In this document: positions 51,084 through 59,428 of the stretch, piece after piece | Layout: the number at the start of each line of letters is the position of its first letter | How positions within the stretch are numbered: position 1 is the first letter of the stretch | Assembly (NCBI GenBank): GCA_958448165.1 | Contig: CAUDCW010000001.1 | Span: 272,932 to 336,931, forward strand | Direction of reading: 5' to 3' | DNA length: 64,000 nucleotides | Origin: an uncultured Oscillospiraceae bacterium | Lineage (GTDB): Bacteria > Bacillota > Clostridia > Oscillospirales > Acutalibacteraceae | Program-made: the position numbers and the translations under genes | Notes under the pieces: model-generated | Seen by the model: only the letters and a program-made list of their open reading frames with translations | Databases searched by the model: none | What the model was told of the DNA's origin: nothing

Positions 51084-52118
51084 TTGAATTTTATCAAGAA
51101 AAACTGGGCGGGCGTATTGCTCTGCCTTATAATTGCAATTCCGTCATTTTTCCTCGGCAAGCTGTTGCCGATTGTCGGCGGACCTGTTTTTGCAATATTG
51201 CTCGGTATGATAATTACATTTTTCATCAAGGGCAAGGTCAGGGATTATGTAAGCAGCGGCATTACATTCACCTCTAAAAAAATATTACAGTACGCCGTTG
51301 TCCTGCTCGGCTTCGGACTCAATCTGACAAGCATTGTTCAGGTCGGCGGACAGTCGCTTCCTATAATATTGGCAACTATCACAACCTCGCTTGTAATTTC
51401 ATTTGTGCTTTACAAGCTTATGAGAACACCGTCAAAAATATCAACGCTTATCGGCGTAGGCTCGTCAATCTGCGGCGGCTCGGCTATAGCCGCAACTGCA
51501 CCTGTGATTGACGCCGACGATGAGGAAATCGCCCAGTCAATCTCGGTGATTTTCCTGTTCAACATTCTTGCAGCATTGATATTCCCGACGCTTGGTGGCT
51601 TGCTCGGTCTTTCAAACGAGGGCTTTGCGCTTTTCGCAGGAACGGCAGTCAACGACACCTCATCAGTCACAGCCGCCGCCTCATCGTGGGACGGTATGCA
51701 CCCCGGAGCAAACACTCTTGACGGCGCAACCATTGTCAAGCTGACAAGAACGCTTGCGATTATCCCGATAACGCTCTGCCTTGCCTTTTACAGAACAAGA
51801 AAAGCCAAAAAGCAGTCAACAGACACTGAAACAAAGGTAAGCCTTAAAAAGATTTTCCCGTTTTTTATCATCTTCTTTGTTCTCGCCTCCGTTATCACAA
51901 CCGTTTCGGTTTCCCTCGGCGTGCCGAACAGCTTTTTCTCGCCGCTTAAAGAACTGAGTAAATTCTTCATCATTATGGCGATGGCGGCAATAGGCTTGAA
52001 CACCAATATCGTAAAGCTTATCAAATCAGGCGCAAAGCCGATATTTATGGGCTTCTGCTGCTGGGTCGGCATATCGGGCGTAAGCCTTGTAATGCAGCAC
52101 ATTCTCGGGATTTGGTAA
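51084..52118 (+). CDS. YeiH/UPF0324-family putative sulfate exporter
   Basis: The start is TTG at 51084 after AAAGGGG, giving 344 residues and about ten membrane helices. The family signatures GVGSSICGGSAIAA (residues about 124-137) and AGTAVNDTSSVTAA are present. Members are annotated as sulfate exporters or as transporters linked to sulfonate and cysteine metabolism; no neighbouring gene defines the substrate. The next gene starts 40 bp later. Confidence 0.88.
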   Translation: MNFIKKNWAGVLLCLIIAIPSFFLGKLLPIVGGPVFAILLGMIITFFIKGKVRDYVSSGITFTSKKILQYAVVLLGFGLNLTSIVQVGGQSLPIILATITTSLVISFVLYKLMRTPSKISTLIGVGSSICGGSAIAATAPVIDADDEEIAQSISVIFLFNILAALIFPTLGGLLGLSNEGFALFAGTAVNDTSSVTAAASSWDGMHPGANTLDGATIVKLTRTLAIIPITLCLAFYRTRKAKKQSTDTETKVSLKKIFPFFIIFFVLASVITTVSVSLGVPNSFFSPLKELSKFFIIMAMAAIGLNTNIVKLIKSGAKPIFMGFCCWVGISGVSLVMQHILGIW

Positions 52119-52158
52119 AGGAACTATCAAGAATACCTTTACAGAGAGGATGATGTGA

Positions 52159-52440
52159 ATGAATAATTCCAATAAATTCAATGATTTTCTTGTGGAGCAA
52201 CTCAAGGACGAAGAACTAAAAGCAGAATATGACGCCCTTGAACCTGAGTTTGCAATAGTACAGGCTATTATTGATGCACGAAAAGAATCAGGACTTACGC
52301 AGAAAGAGCTGTCCGTAAAAACCGGAATAGCACAAGGAGATATAAGCAAGCTTGAAAACGGTAATGCAAATCCGTCTTTAAAGACATTGCATCGCCTTGA
52401 TGAGGCTATGGGAAAAACACTGAAAATTGAATTTGTTTAA
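52159..52440 (+). CDS. XRE-family HTH protein, antitoxin-like
   Basis: The product has 93 residues. The HTH (about residues 35-90) reads ESGLTQKELSVKTGIAQGDI. The N-terminal helix region and overall layout are those of HigA/RelB-partner XRE antitoxins. No toxin-sized gene flanks it: upstream is the YeiH gene, downstream a terminator and a convergent regulator. It may be an orphan antitoxin or a local repressor. Confidence 0.8.
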   Translation: MNNSNKFNDFLVEQLKDEELKAEYDALEPEFAIVQAIIDARKESGLTQKELSVKTGIAQGDISKLENGNANPSLKTLHRLDEAMGKTLKIEFV

Positions 52441-52443
52441 TCA

Positions 52444-52500
52444 AAAGGCTGTATCATAAACCGCTGATTAATGCACGGTTTGGATACAGCCTTTGTTTTT
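52444..52500. terminator. Bidirectional terminator between convergent genes
   Basis: Perfect 12-bp arms AAAGGCTGTATC (52444-52455) and GATACAGCCTTT (52483-52494) with an inner AACCG/CGGTT, then GTTTTT on the plus strand. Confidence 0.85.
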
Positions 52501-52504
52501 CATA

Positions 52505-53173
52505 TCACTCAAACTCCGCTATTCTGAACAGCTCGTTTAAATCCTCAATAATAATTCTGCGGTACTCCGTCCTTATAATGCCGCTGTTTCTCATTGAGTT
52601 GAGTATCTTACTCACCGTAACGCGGGATACGCCGACGATATTCCCTATCTCCTCGTGCGTCAGATGAACGCTGTACCGTTCATCTCCTATCGGCTCACGC
52701 ACCTGTATAAGCAGTCTTGCGATGCGGCAGTTCGCCTGCAAAAAAGTTATACTGCTCACCTGTGAGGACAACATTCTGATTGAGCGTGCCTGCAGATTAA
52801 GAAGCGTCATAGCAAAGTTCGGGTCTGTGCGGAAACGCTCGGTCAGAATTTTTTCTGTAACGGGGATAATGCGACATTCGCTCAAAGCCACAGCCGACGA
52901 CACCCTCGGCATACCGTCAAAGAATGCCGCCTCGCCCAAAATACACCCGTCCTCAACATTTGCAAGCGTTTTTTCATCTCCCTCGGGCGATGAAAAGTAA
53001 ATCCTCACCTTGCCCGATTTAAGATAATAAAAGCAGTCGGCTCTTTCACCCTGCATATAAATCATCTGATTTTTTTGATATCTCTTCGGGATATTCAAGC
53101 TTTCAAAAACGCCCCTTACCTCATCGGGGAGGTTTGCGTAATTGTTGCCGTAATAAACCGTGTTCTGTTCCAT
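52505..53173 (-). CDS. Crp/Fnr-family transcriptional regulator
   Basis: The product has 222 residues. The N-terminal cyclic-nucleotide-binding-type barrel (about 25-120) contains IYMQGERADCFYYLKSGKVRI and GEAAFFDGMPR. The C-terminal HTH (about 160-205) is LTHEEIGNIVGVSRVTVSKI. There is no N-terminal four-Cys cluster, so it is not a classical oxygen-sensing FNR. Ligand and targets are unknown. It is divergent from leuCD, with repeat copy G between. Confidence 0.92.
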   Translation of the reverse strand: MEQNTVYYGNNYANLPDEVRGVFESLNIPKRYQKNQMIYMQGERADCFYYLKSGKVRIYFSSPEGDEKTLANVEDGCILGEAAFFDGMPRVSSAVALSECRIIPVTEKILTERFRTDPNFAMTLLNLQARSIRMLSSQVSSITFLQANCRIARLLIQVREPIGDERYSVHLTHEEIGNIVGVSRVTVSKILNSMRNSGIIRTEYRRIIIEDLNELFRIAEFE

Positions 53174-53191
53174 AATATCACCACCATAAAC

Positions 53192-53470
53192 AGAGTGAAG
53201 AGTGGAGAGTGATTAGTGATTAGTGAACAGAAATTGTGCGAAACGAGGTCGTAGGGAACAGGCTTGCCTGTTCCGGTTCGCTCTTATGAATATAATATCT
53301 ATTCTGACTTTGCTAAAAATCGTAGTATCTGCTCCTATCCCGGAACGGTCAAGACCGTTCCCTACGAACTCACAGACTTGTTACGAGAAAATTCTTAATT
53401 CAAAGAGCCGCTTGCGGCGACAACCACAACTCCACTCTTCACTCTCAACTCTCAACTCTCAACTCTCTGT
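53192..53470 (+). repeat. Intergenic repeat family, copy G (best full-length copy)
   Basis: The left heptamer tail is followed by AACGAGGTCGTAGGGAAC and sub-hairpin 1 GGAACAGGC-TT-GCCTGTTCC (53255-53274). After a variable middle comes sub-hairpin 2 GGAACGGTC-AA-GACCGTTCC (53342-53361) with CTACGAACTC. The end is AATTCAAAGAGCCGC-TTGCGGC and a right tail of ACTCT heptamers. It fills the divergent region between crp and leuC and must lie in or next to their promoters. Confidence 0.9.
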
Positions 53471-53551
53471 TCAATTGTAGCATAGTTTACATTCTTTTTT
53501 CAAGGCATATGCGATAATCGTTTCAAGATAATTTGACAGGAGGAATTTACT

Positions 53552-54811
53552 ATGGGTATGACTATGTCCCAAAAGATTCTTGCCGCACACGCAGGACTTG
53601 ACGAGGTCAAGGCAGGACAGCTTATCGAGGCTAAGCTCGATATGGTTCTCGGCAACGATGTTACCTCTCCGGTTGCAATCAATGTTTTTGAGGGCTGCAA
53701 CGCTGACAGCGTTTTCGACAAGACTAAAATCGCAATGGTTATGGACCACTTCACACCGAACAAGGATATTAAATCCGCTCAGCACTGCCTGCAGGTAAGA
53801 AACTTTGCAGACAAATACGAAATAAAAAATTACTTTGACGTTGGCGAAATGGGCATTGAGCACGCACTTCTGCCCGAAAAAGGTCTTGTAGGACCCGGCA
53901 GCCTTGTTATCGGCGCAGACTCGCACACCTGCACCTACGGCGCACTCGGCGCATTCTCAACAGGCGTCGGCTCAACCGATATGGCGGCAGGTATGATCTC
54001 CGGCAAGGCTTGGTTCAAGGTGCCGAGCGCAATCAAGTTTGTGCTTACAGGCAAGCCTGCACCGTGGGTAAGCGGCAAGGATATTATTCTGCACATCATA
54101 GGCGAAATCGGCGTTGACGGCGCACTTTACAAGTCAATGGAGTTCACAGGCGACGGTCTTGAATACTTAAGCATTGACGACAGACTCTGCATTGCAAATA
54201 TGGCTATCGAGGCAGGCGCAAAAAACGGTATCTTCCCTGTTGACGATGTAACACGCGAATACTGTAACGGCAGATTCCAGGGAACACCCGTTGAATACAC
54301 AGCAGACGAGGATGCAGTATATGACGAAACCTACACAATCGATCTGTCACAGCTTCGCCCGACAGTAGCTTTCCCGCATCTTCCTGAGAACACAAAGACT
54401 ATTGACAACGTAGGCGAGATTAAAATTGACCAGGTTGTTATCGGCTCCTGCACAAACGGCAGACTCAGCGATTTAAGAATCGCCGCAAGCGTACTCAAGG
54501 GCAAGAAGATAGCCAAGAACGTAAGATGCATTATCCTGCCCGGCACACAGCAGATATGGCTTGACGCTATGCACGAGGGTCTGTTCGACATATTTGTAAA
54601 TGCAGGCGCAGTTGTTTCAACACCTACCTGCGGCCCGTGTCTTGGCGGTCATATGGGTATTCTGGCTCAGGGCGAGCGTGCAGTATCCACAACAAACCGC
54701 AACTTTGTCGGCAGAATGGGTCACGTTGACTCCGAAATTTACCTTGCAAGCCCGGCTGTTGCCGCTGCTTCGGCAATCACAGGCTATATCACCGACCCGG
54801 CTAAGGTTTGA
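53552..54811 (+). CDS. leuC: 3-Isopropylmalate dehydratase large subunit
   Basis: The product has 419 residues, the size of the aconitase-superfamily large subunits of the archaeal/clostridial LeuC type. 4Fe-4S ligands are visible in VIGSCTNGR and PTCGPCLGGH. GADSHTCTYGALG is the substrate motif. It isomerises 2-isopropylmalate in leucine synthesis. GGAGG precedes the ATG. leuD follows 26 bp later. The homologous homoaconitase activity cannot be excluded by sequence alone. Confidence 0.95.
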   Translation: MGMTMSQKILAAHAGLDEVKAGQLIEAKLDMVLGNDVTSPVAINVFEGCNADSVFDKTKIAMVMDHFTPNKDIKSAQHCLQVRNFADKYEIKNYFDVGEMGIEHALLPEKGLVGPGSLVIGADSHTCTYGALGAFSTGVGSTDMAAGMISGKAWFKVPSAIKFVLTGKPAPWVSGKDIILHIIGEIGVDGALYKSMEFTGDGLEYLSIDDRLCIANMAIEAGAKNGIFPVDDVTREYCNGRFQGTPVEYTADEDAVYDETYTIDLSQLRPTVAFPHLPENTKTIDNVGEIKIDQVVIGSCTNGRLSDLRIAASVLKGKKIAKNVRCIILPGTQQIWLDAMHEGLFDIFVNAGAVVSTPTCGPCLGGHMGILAQGERAVSTTNRNFVGRMGHVDSEIYLASPAVAAASAITGYITDPAKV

Positions 54812-54837
54812 TTTTTTTGTGAAAGGAATGAATATAA

Positions 54838-55320
54838 ATGGACAGTGTTAAAGGCAGAGTACACAAGTACGGCGATAATGTTGACACAGACGTTATCATC
54901 CCTGCAAGATATTTGAACACAGCCTCCCACAAAGAGCTTGCGGCACATTGTATGGAGGATATTGACAAGGATTTTGTAAACAACGTAAAGGAAGGCGACA
55001 TTATGGTTGCCGAAAAGAACTTCGGCTGCGGCTCATCAAGAGAGCACGCTCCGATTGCAATCAAGGCGTCGGGCATTTCCTGCGTTATTGCTTCAACCTT
55101 TGCAAGAATTTTCTACAGAAACGCAATCAACATCGGTCTGCCGATTATGGAGTGCGACGAGGCGGCTCACGACATCAAAAACGGCGACGAGGTAAGCGTT
55201 GATTTCAACACAGGCGTTATCACAAACGAAACAACAGGCAAAACCTACAAGGCTGAGCCGTTCCCGGAGTTTATCCAGAACATAATCGCAAAGGGCGGTC
55301 TTATCAACTACATTAAGTAA
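54838..55320 (+). CDS. leuD: 3-Isopropylmalate dehydratase small subunit
   Basis: The product has 160 residues, the short swivel-domain form. It contains DVIIPARYLN and the conserved FGCGSSREHAP. It pairs with LeuC. leuA and leuB are not in the window; a strong terminator closes the operon after leuD. Confidence 0.96.
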   Translation: MDSVKGRVHKYGDNVDTDVIIPARYLNTASHKELAAHCMEDIDKDFVNNVKEGDIMVAEKNFGCGSSREHAPIAIKASGISCVIASTFARIFYRNAINIGLPIMECDEAAHDIKNGDEVSVDFNTGVITNETTGKTYKAEPFPEFIQNIIAKGGLINYIK

Positions 55321-55376
55321 TTGATTTTTTATATGCTGTTAGTTTGAAAAGTTGATATAGTTCAATGGGGATTTAT

Positions 55377-55410
55377 AAAAGCCACAGCGTTTTTTCGCTG
55401 TGGCTTTTTT
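55377..55410 (+). terminator. Terminator after leuD
   Basis: Arms AAAAGCCACAGCG and CGCTGTGGCTTTT with a loop of T, then TTTT. A perfect 13-bp stem. Confidence 0.92.
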
Positions 55411-55414
55411 GGAT

Positions 55415-55690
55415 TAAGAGTGGAGCTTTAAGAGTGAAGTTTTGAGAGTTGAGAGTGGAGTGATGGTTGTCGCCGCAAGCGACTCTTTGAATTAATAATT
55501 TACTCGCAACAATTCGGTGAGTTCGTAGGGAACGGTCTTGACCGTTCCGTGATAGGCGAATTTACTGCAATATCCATCAAAACCAGAATAGATTATAACA
55601 TTCTGCTGCTCGAACCGGAACAGGCAAGCCAGTTCCCTACAACCTCGTTTCAAAATTCATCTTCACTCTCCACTCTTCACTCTCCGCTCT
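55415..55690 (-). repeat. Intergenic repeat family, copy H, overlapping the end of the deacetylase gene
   Basis: A near full-length copy in reverse orientation, with both sub-hairpins (GGAACGGTC-TT-GACCGTTCC and a one-base-changed GGAACAGGC-AA-GCCAGTTCC) and heptamer tails at both ends. The inner tail (CACTCTCCACTCTTCACTCT) runs into the deacetylase stop codon at 55677. The gap between leuD and the deacetylase gene holds only this and the leuD terminator. Confidence 0.88.
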
Positions 55691-56459
55691 GCGGCTTCGA
55701 CGCAATCATCTTGCCCTGTGAATCTGTCGTGTACTCTCCCTTTAGCAGGATTTGCGAAATCGGCACAATCTTATACCCCTCGCTCTGTATCATCTCAATT
55801 ATCATCGGCAGTGCTTCGGGCGTGTTTTTTGCGCCGTTGTGCATCAGTATAATACTGCCGGGGCAAAGCTTGCTTTTTATTCGTGACACCATATCCTGCG
55901 GCGACGGGTCTTTCCAGTCAAGGCTGTCGATGTTCCACTGCACGCAATACATATCAATGCTGTTTGTTGTTTCTACAACAGCGTTATTATAGTCACCGTA
56001 TGGCGGTCGGAAAAGCGTGGGGCATTTGCCTGTTATCGCCTTGACCTTATCGTTACAGCTTTGAAGCTCCTTGAGAATACCGTTTTTGTCGAGTTGCGGC
56101 AAATGTGCGTGAGTATCCGAATGGTTACCGACATCGTGTCCTGCATCGTATATCGCCTTGACGTCCTCCGGGTATTTGTCAACCCACTGACCCACAAGGA
56201 AAAATGTCGATTTTATCTTGTATTTGTCGAGTATTTCAAGCAGAGTTTTGGTCTGCTCGTTTCCCCATGCTGCGTCAAACGATATAGCGCACACCTTTTC
56301 GGCGGTGTCAACATTATAAATCGGAATTTTCCTCTCCGATGTTGAGGTTTCAATCGCTCTGCCGTAACTGCCAAGCGACACGGCAAGCGTTACCACAGCC
56401 ATAAGCACACAGCATCCCATTACAATAAGCTTTTTTCTTGTAAGTATCATCAGCTTCAT
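55677..56459 (-). CDS. PdaB-like polysaccharide deacetylase
   Basis: The product has 260 residues with an N-terminal membrane anchor (about 9-31). The CE4 (NodB) domain follows: motif 1 FDAAWG with Asp62 (the second Asp of the usual TFDDG is missing), metal ligands His113 and His117 (GNHSDTH), motif 3 RPPYG (151-155) and a late His207 (LMHNG). The FDAAWG variant is typical of the sporulation protein PdaB group. A peptidoglycan or spore-cortex role is likely. The last residues (QSGE) are encoded within the tail of repeat copy H. Confidence 0.88.
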   Translation of the reverse strand: MKLMILTRKKLIVMGCCVLMAVVTLAVSLGSYGRAIETSTSERKIPIYNVDTAEKVCAISFDAAWGNEQTKTLLEILDKYKIKSTFFLVGQWVDKYPEDVKAIYDAGHDVGNHSDTHAHLPQLDKNGILKELQSCNDKVKAITGKCPTLFRPPYGDYNNAVVETTNSIDMYCVQWNIDSLDWKDPSPQDMVSRIKSKLCPGSIILMHNGAKNTPEALPMIIEMIQSEGYKIVPISQILLKGEYTTDSQGKMIASKPQSGE

Positions 56460-56467
56460 ACAAATAC

Positions 56468-56503
56468 CCCTCCCGATTATTTTATATGCCGGGAGGGATT
56501 ATA
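56468..56503 (-). promoter_or_regulatory. Dyad over the start region and ribosome binding site of the deacetylase gene
   Basis: Perfect 8-bp arms CCCTCCCG (56468-56475) and CGGGAGGG (56490-56497). A TATAAT (56503-56498) directly adjoins the outer arm. The inner arm contains the ribosome binding site GGGAGGGG, 7 nt before the ATG. If transcription starts 6-7 nt after the TATAAT, the dyad is a DNA operator. If it starts further upstream, the RNA hairpin would hide the binding site. No good -35 box was seen. Confidence 0.6.
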
Positions 56504-56568
56504 TTATTCGTTATTTATGTTGTTGAATATAATGATAATGCCTGACAATCGCAGACAGCGATGCGGAT

Positions 56569-57426
56569 TCACTGATTTTTACAAAGGCAGATTTCACTGC
56601 CGATAACCGCCGCCTTTGAATTTGTGCCGTGACCGATTTGCTCTGTCTTAACAATCGGCAAGTCCTGCCCTACAAACCCCCTTACTATCTCGGTTACATC
56701 GGGAGAACAGCTTTTTTCCTGCATCTCCGTAAAAGTGCCGAGTATAATTCCGTTTATTTTTTCAAGCACGCCCATCTGCTCAAGCTGACACATATACGCC
56801 GTTATGCGCTCGCCTGCACCGCCAAGGCTTTCAAGCAGCAGAATCTTATCCGTCATATCGGGGAAATACGGCGTTCCTGCAAGCTTTAACAAGCATCTGA
56901 TATTGCCGCCGACGAGTACACCGTTTATCCTATCGCCCTGTATAAATTCATAATCAAAGTCAAACAAGCTGTTCTTTGAATTCATCACCGTATCTGTAAA
57001 ATCGCAAATCTGCCGGTCTGCGTTATCATAAATCAGGTTTCTCACCTGATACAGCACAGACTGCTTTCCTGCTTTCGCATAAATTGCGTTGATTATTGTC
57101 GTAAGGTCGCTGTAGCCCCAAAAGCTCTTGTTGCTGTTTCTTATTTTTTTAAAATCGAGATACGGCAGAACCTCATTTGCCAGATCTCCTCCCGATATAT
57201 CAAAAATTGCGTCTATCTCGTTATCATCATACAAGCTCATCAAAGCCTGCGCTCTCTCTTTGCCGGAAAATCCAAACGGTGTATTTGCAGAAAAAATGCA
57301 GTCGCTCAGCACTGCTGTCAGTCCGATGTCTGACAACGTATTTATTAATCTGTTTATCTTATCTTTTCTTGAAAGCGGCTGTGCATTTGAACAGCAGATA
57401 ACCCCAACCTTACTTCCCTTTTTCAT
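56569..57426 (-). CDS. LD-carboxypeptidase / MccF-like serine peptidase (family S66)
   Basis: The product has 285 residues. The nucleophile is Ser106 (GYSDLT), with a conserved Glu in LLLESLGG and His266 (GHGTNSKAA) completing the triad. ISGGDLANEVLPYLD is the family block. There is no signal peptide, so it is cytoplasmic. The family either trims the terminal D-Ala of murein tetrapeptides during recycling or inactivates microcin C-like antibiotics. The neighbouring wall genes favour murein recycling. Confidence 0.88.
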   Translation of the reverse strand: MKKGSKVGVICCSNAQPLSRKDKINRLINTLSDIGLTAVLSDCIFSANTPFGFSGKERAQALMSLYDDNEIDAIFDISGGDLANEVLPYLDFKKIRNSNKSFWGYSDLTTIINAIYAKAGKQSVLYQVRNLIYDNADRQICDFTDTVMNSKNSLFDFDYEFIQGDRINGVLVGGNIRCLLKLAGTPYFPDMTDKILLLESLGGAGERITAYMCQLEQMGVLEKINGIILGTFTEMQEKSCSPDVTEIVRGFVGQDLPIVKTEQIGHGTNSKAAVIGSEICLCKNQ

Positions 57427-57485
57427 CTGTGCGCCTCATTTCGCATCAATTTATATTTATATTATTATAATACCAATCGCAGACA

Positions 57486-57521
57486 AAAACAAGCAGTGAC
57501 AGTCATATTGACTGCCACTGC
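57486..57521 (-). terminator. Terminator after the SleB-like hydrolase
   Basis: Arms 57493-57504 and 57510-57521 (GCAGTGACAGTC with GACTGCCACTGC, one mismatch) and then CTTGTTTTTG on the minus strand. Confidence 0.82.
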
Positions 57522-57540
57522 CTGTTTATATATTTCTTAT

Positions 57541-59421
57541 TTACATATAGCAGAAATAAACTCCGCTTTCATAGGCATAAACGCCGCTTCCCTGAACAAA
57601 GCCTGCCTGATAGATTACATTTGACGGTAACAGTCTGTAGCCGTCAAGAATTTTCTTTGCGTTTGCATAGCATCTGTCGATAGCCGCCTTTGTTATAGGA
57701 TCGTTCGCAACCGGAATATGTATTCCTGTCCAGGCCATTGTGCCGTATGCATAAGGTCTTGTTAAAACCCCTCTGATTGTATTCGGGAAGTACGGGCTTG
57801 CAACGTGGTTCATAACCACGTTTGCAACCATAAGCTGAAGTCTGTCGCTTGCCCACGAAGCGCCTGCCTCCTGCCAGATTACAGCCGCAAGACAATACAA
57901 ATCATCATCTGTATAGCTGCGCCGGCTTACTGTTACATTACAAGTAATCTTAACGCCGTTATATGCTGTTGCGGTGATAACTGCTGTGCCCGCCTTGTTT
58001 GCTGTTACAATTCCGCCTGCCGCCTTGACAGAAGCAACCGATGTGTTGTTGCTGGTATATACAATGCTGTATGCACCCTCGCCGTTTTTAAGCGAGCTGT
58101 CCAGATCAAACTGTGCGCCTACTGTCAGGTTCAGGCTTGTTTTATTGAGATAAAGCTGTGTCGGCGCTTTCTTGACTGTAACCGCACAGGTTACTTTCTT
58201 GCCGTTATATGCTGTTGCGGTGATAACTGCTGTGCCAACCTTATTTGCTGTCACAATGCCGCCTGCCGCCTTGACAGAAGCAACCGATGTGTTGTTGCTG
58301 GTATATACAATGCTGTATGCACCCTCGCCGTTTTTAAGTGAGCTGTCCAGATCAAACTGCTCGCCAACGCCGAGTGTAAGGCTTGTTTTGTTAAGGTAGA
58401 GCTGTGTCGGGGCTTTCTTGACCGTTACGGTGCATGTAACCGTTTTTCCGTTATAGGTTGTCGCTGTTATTGTTGCTGTGCCGACCATTTTTGCTGTTAC
58501 AATGCCGCCTGCTTTTTGCACCGGAGCAACCAAGGAGTTGCTGCTTGTGTAGTCTATCACTCTCGCACCCTCGCCGTTTTTGAACGAGCTGTCCAGATCA
58601 AACTGCTCGCCGACGCCAAGAGTAAGACTTGTTTTGTTGAGATAAATTGCTGTCGGAGCATTTTTTACAGTTACCGTACACGAAGCCTTGCTGCCGTTTT
58701 CAAGAGATGCGGTGATAACCGCTGTACCGGCGCCGCCTGCCAGAACCAAGCCGTTTTTACTGACTTTTGCAACCTTTGAGTTGCTGCTGCGCCATATGAT
58801 AGTCTGCTTATCGTTGTTTGTATCAATTATTCCTGCTGTAAGAGTGAATTTCTCGCCAACGCCAAGAGTAAGCGCTGTGCGGTTTATTGTAACCGTACCG
58901 GTATATACAGGAGCGCTTGCCTCAACATCTGTCGGGGCTGTTGCGTCATATACAGGACTGCTTTCCGGCTGTGTTGCGCTTATCGCTTCTGTGCCGTACT
59001 GAGGAGCTGTAGCCGCACAGCCGACATATTTTTCAGCCTCAACCGACTCAAAGCTAAGCTGAGCGCGTGACTCGATTGTGATATTAACCTTATTGCTCAC
59101 AAGCTCACCTGATGAGTCTGTTGCATAAACTTCAGCCTGACCCTCTTTAAGAGCCTTGATTACGCCGTTCGGTTCCACTTCAAGAACATCATCCTTATTT
59201 GTCTGGAATACTACGGCATCATCTGTCAATTCGTCACTGTTGATTACAGCATTAATTTTCTGTTCTTCGCCGACAACCATTGCGTTGCTTTCAACCTTGA
59301 TTGTTGCGTCATCTCCGAATTTCAAGCCGCTGCCTGCCGCATACACCGTTGAGAATGTTGTCAGCACACACAACAGGACTGCAATAGCAGTGACGGAAAA
59401 TTTCTTGGTTTTTTTAATCAT
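57541..59421 (-). CDS. Secreted BIG2-repeat protein with SleB-type cell-wall hydrolase domain
   Basis: The start is ATG at 59421, giving 626 residues; a longer frame lacks a binding site. There is a signal peptide (1-29, cut after VYA). A first Ig-like domain spans about 38-120, then a Thr/Pro-rich linker. Four BIG2 modules follow (about 175-500), each with TLTLGVGE-type starts and TATITA/TAVITA cores. The C-terminal hydrolase_2 (SleB) domain (502-626) has the catalytic Glu518 (VIWQEAG). SleB-type domains cut the glycan chain of spore cortex or vegetative wall. The last BIG2 modules are nearly identical at DNA level, a sign of recent internal duplication. Confidence 0.88.
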   Translation of the reverse strand: MIKKTKKFSVTAIAVLLCVLTTFSTVYAAGSGLKFGDDATIKVESNAMVVGEEQKINAVINSDELTDDAVVFQTNKDDVLEVEPNGVIKALKEGQAEVYATDSSGELVSNKVNITIESRAQLSFESVEAEKYVGCAATAPQYGTEAISATQPESSPVYDATAPTDVEASAPVYTGTVTINRTALTLGVGEKFTLTAGIIDTNNDKQTIIWRSSNSKVAKVSKNGLVLAGGAGTAVITASLENGSKASCTVTVKNAPTAIYLNKTSLTLGVGEQFDLDSSFKNGEGARVIDYTSSNSLVAPVQKAGGIVTAKMVGTATITATTYNGKTVTCTVTVKKAPTQLYLNKTSLTLGVGEQFDLDSSLKNGEGAYSIVYTSNNTSVASVKAAGGIVTANKVGTAVITATAYNGKKVTCAVTVKKAPTQLYLNKTSLNLTVGAQFDLDSSLKNGEGAYSIVYTSNNTSVASVKAAGGIVTANKAGTAVITATAYNGVKITCNVTVSRRSYTDDDLYCLAAVIWQEAGASWASDRLQLMVANVVMNHVASPYFPNTIRGVLTRPYAYGTMAWTGIHIPVANDPITKAAIDRCYANAKKILDGYRLLPSNVIYQAGFVQGSGVYAYESGVYFCYM

Positions 59422-59428
59422 AAAAGTC

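Noticed and set aside
57805..58341. Plus-strand frame of 178 codons opposite the BIG2 modules
   Set aside because: It is a shadow of the repeated BIG2 coding sequence; its own repeats are the antisense of those modules.
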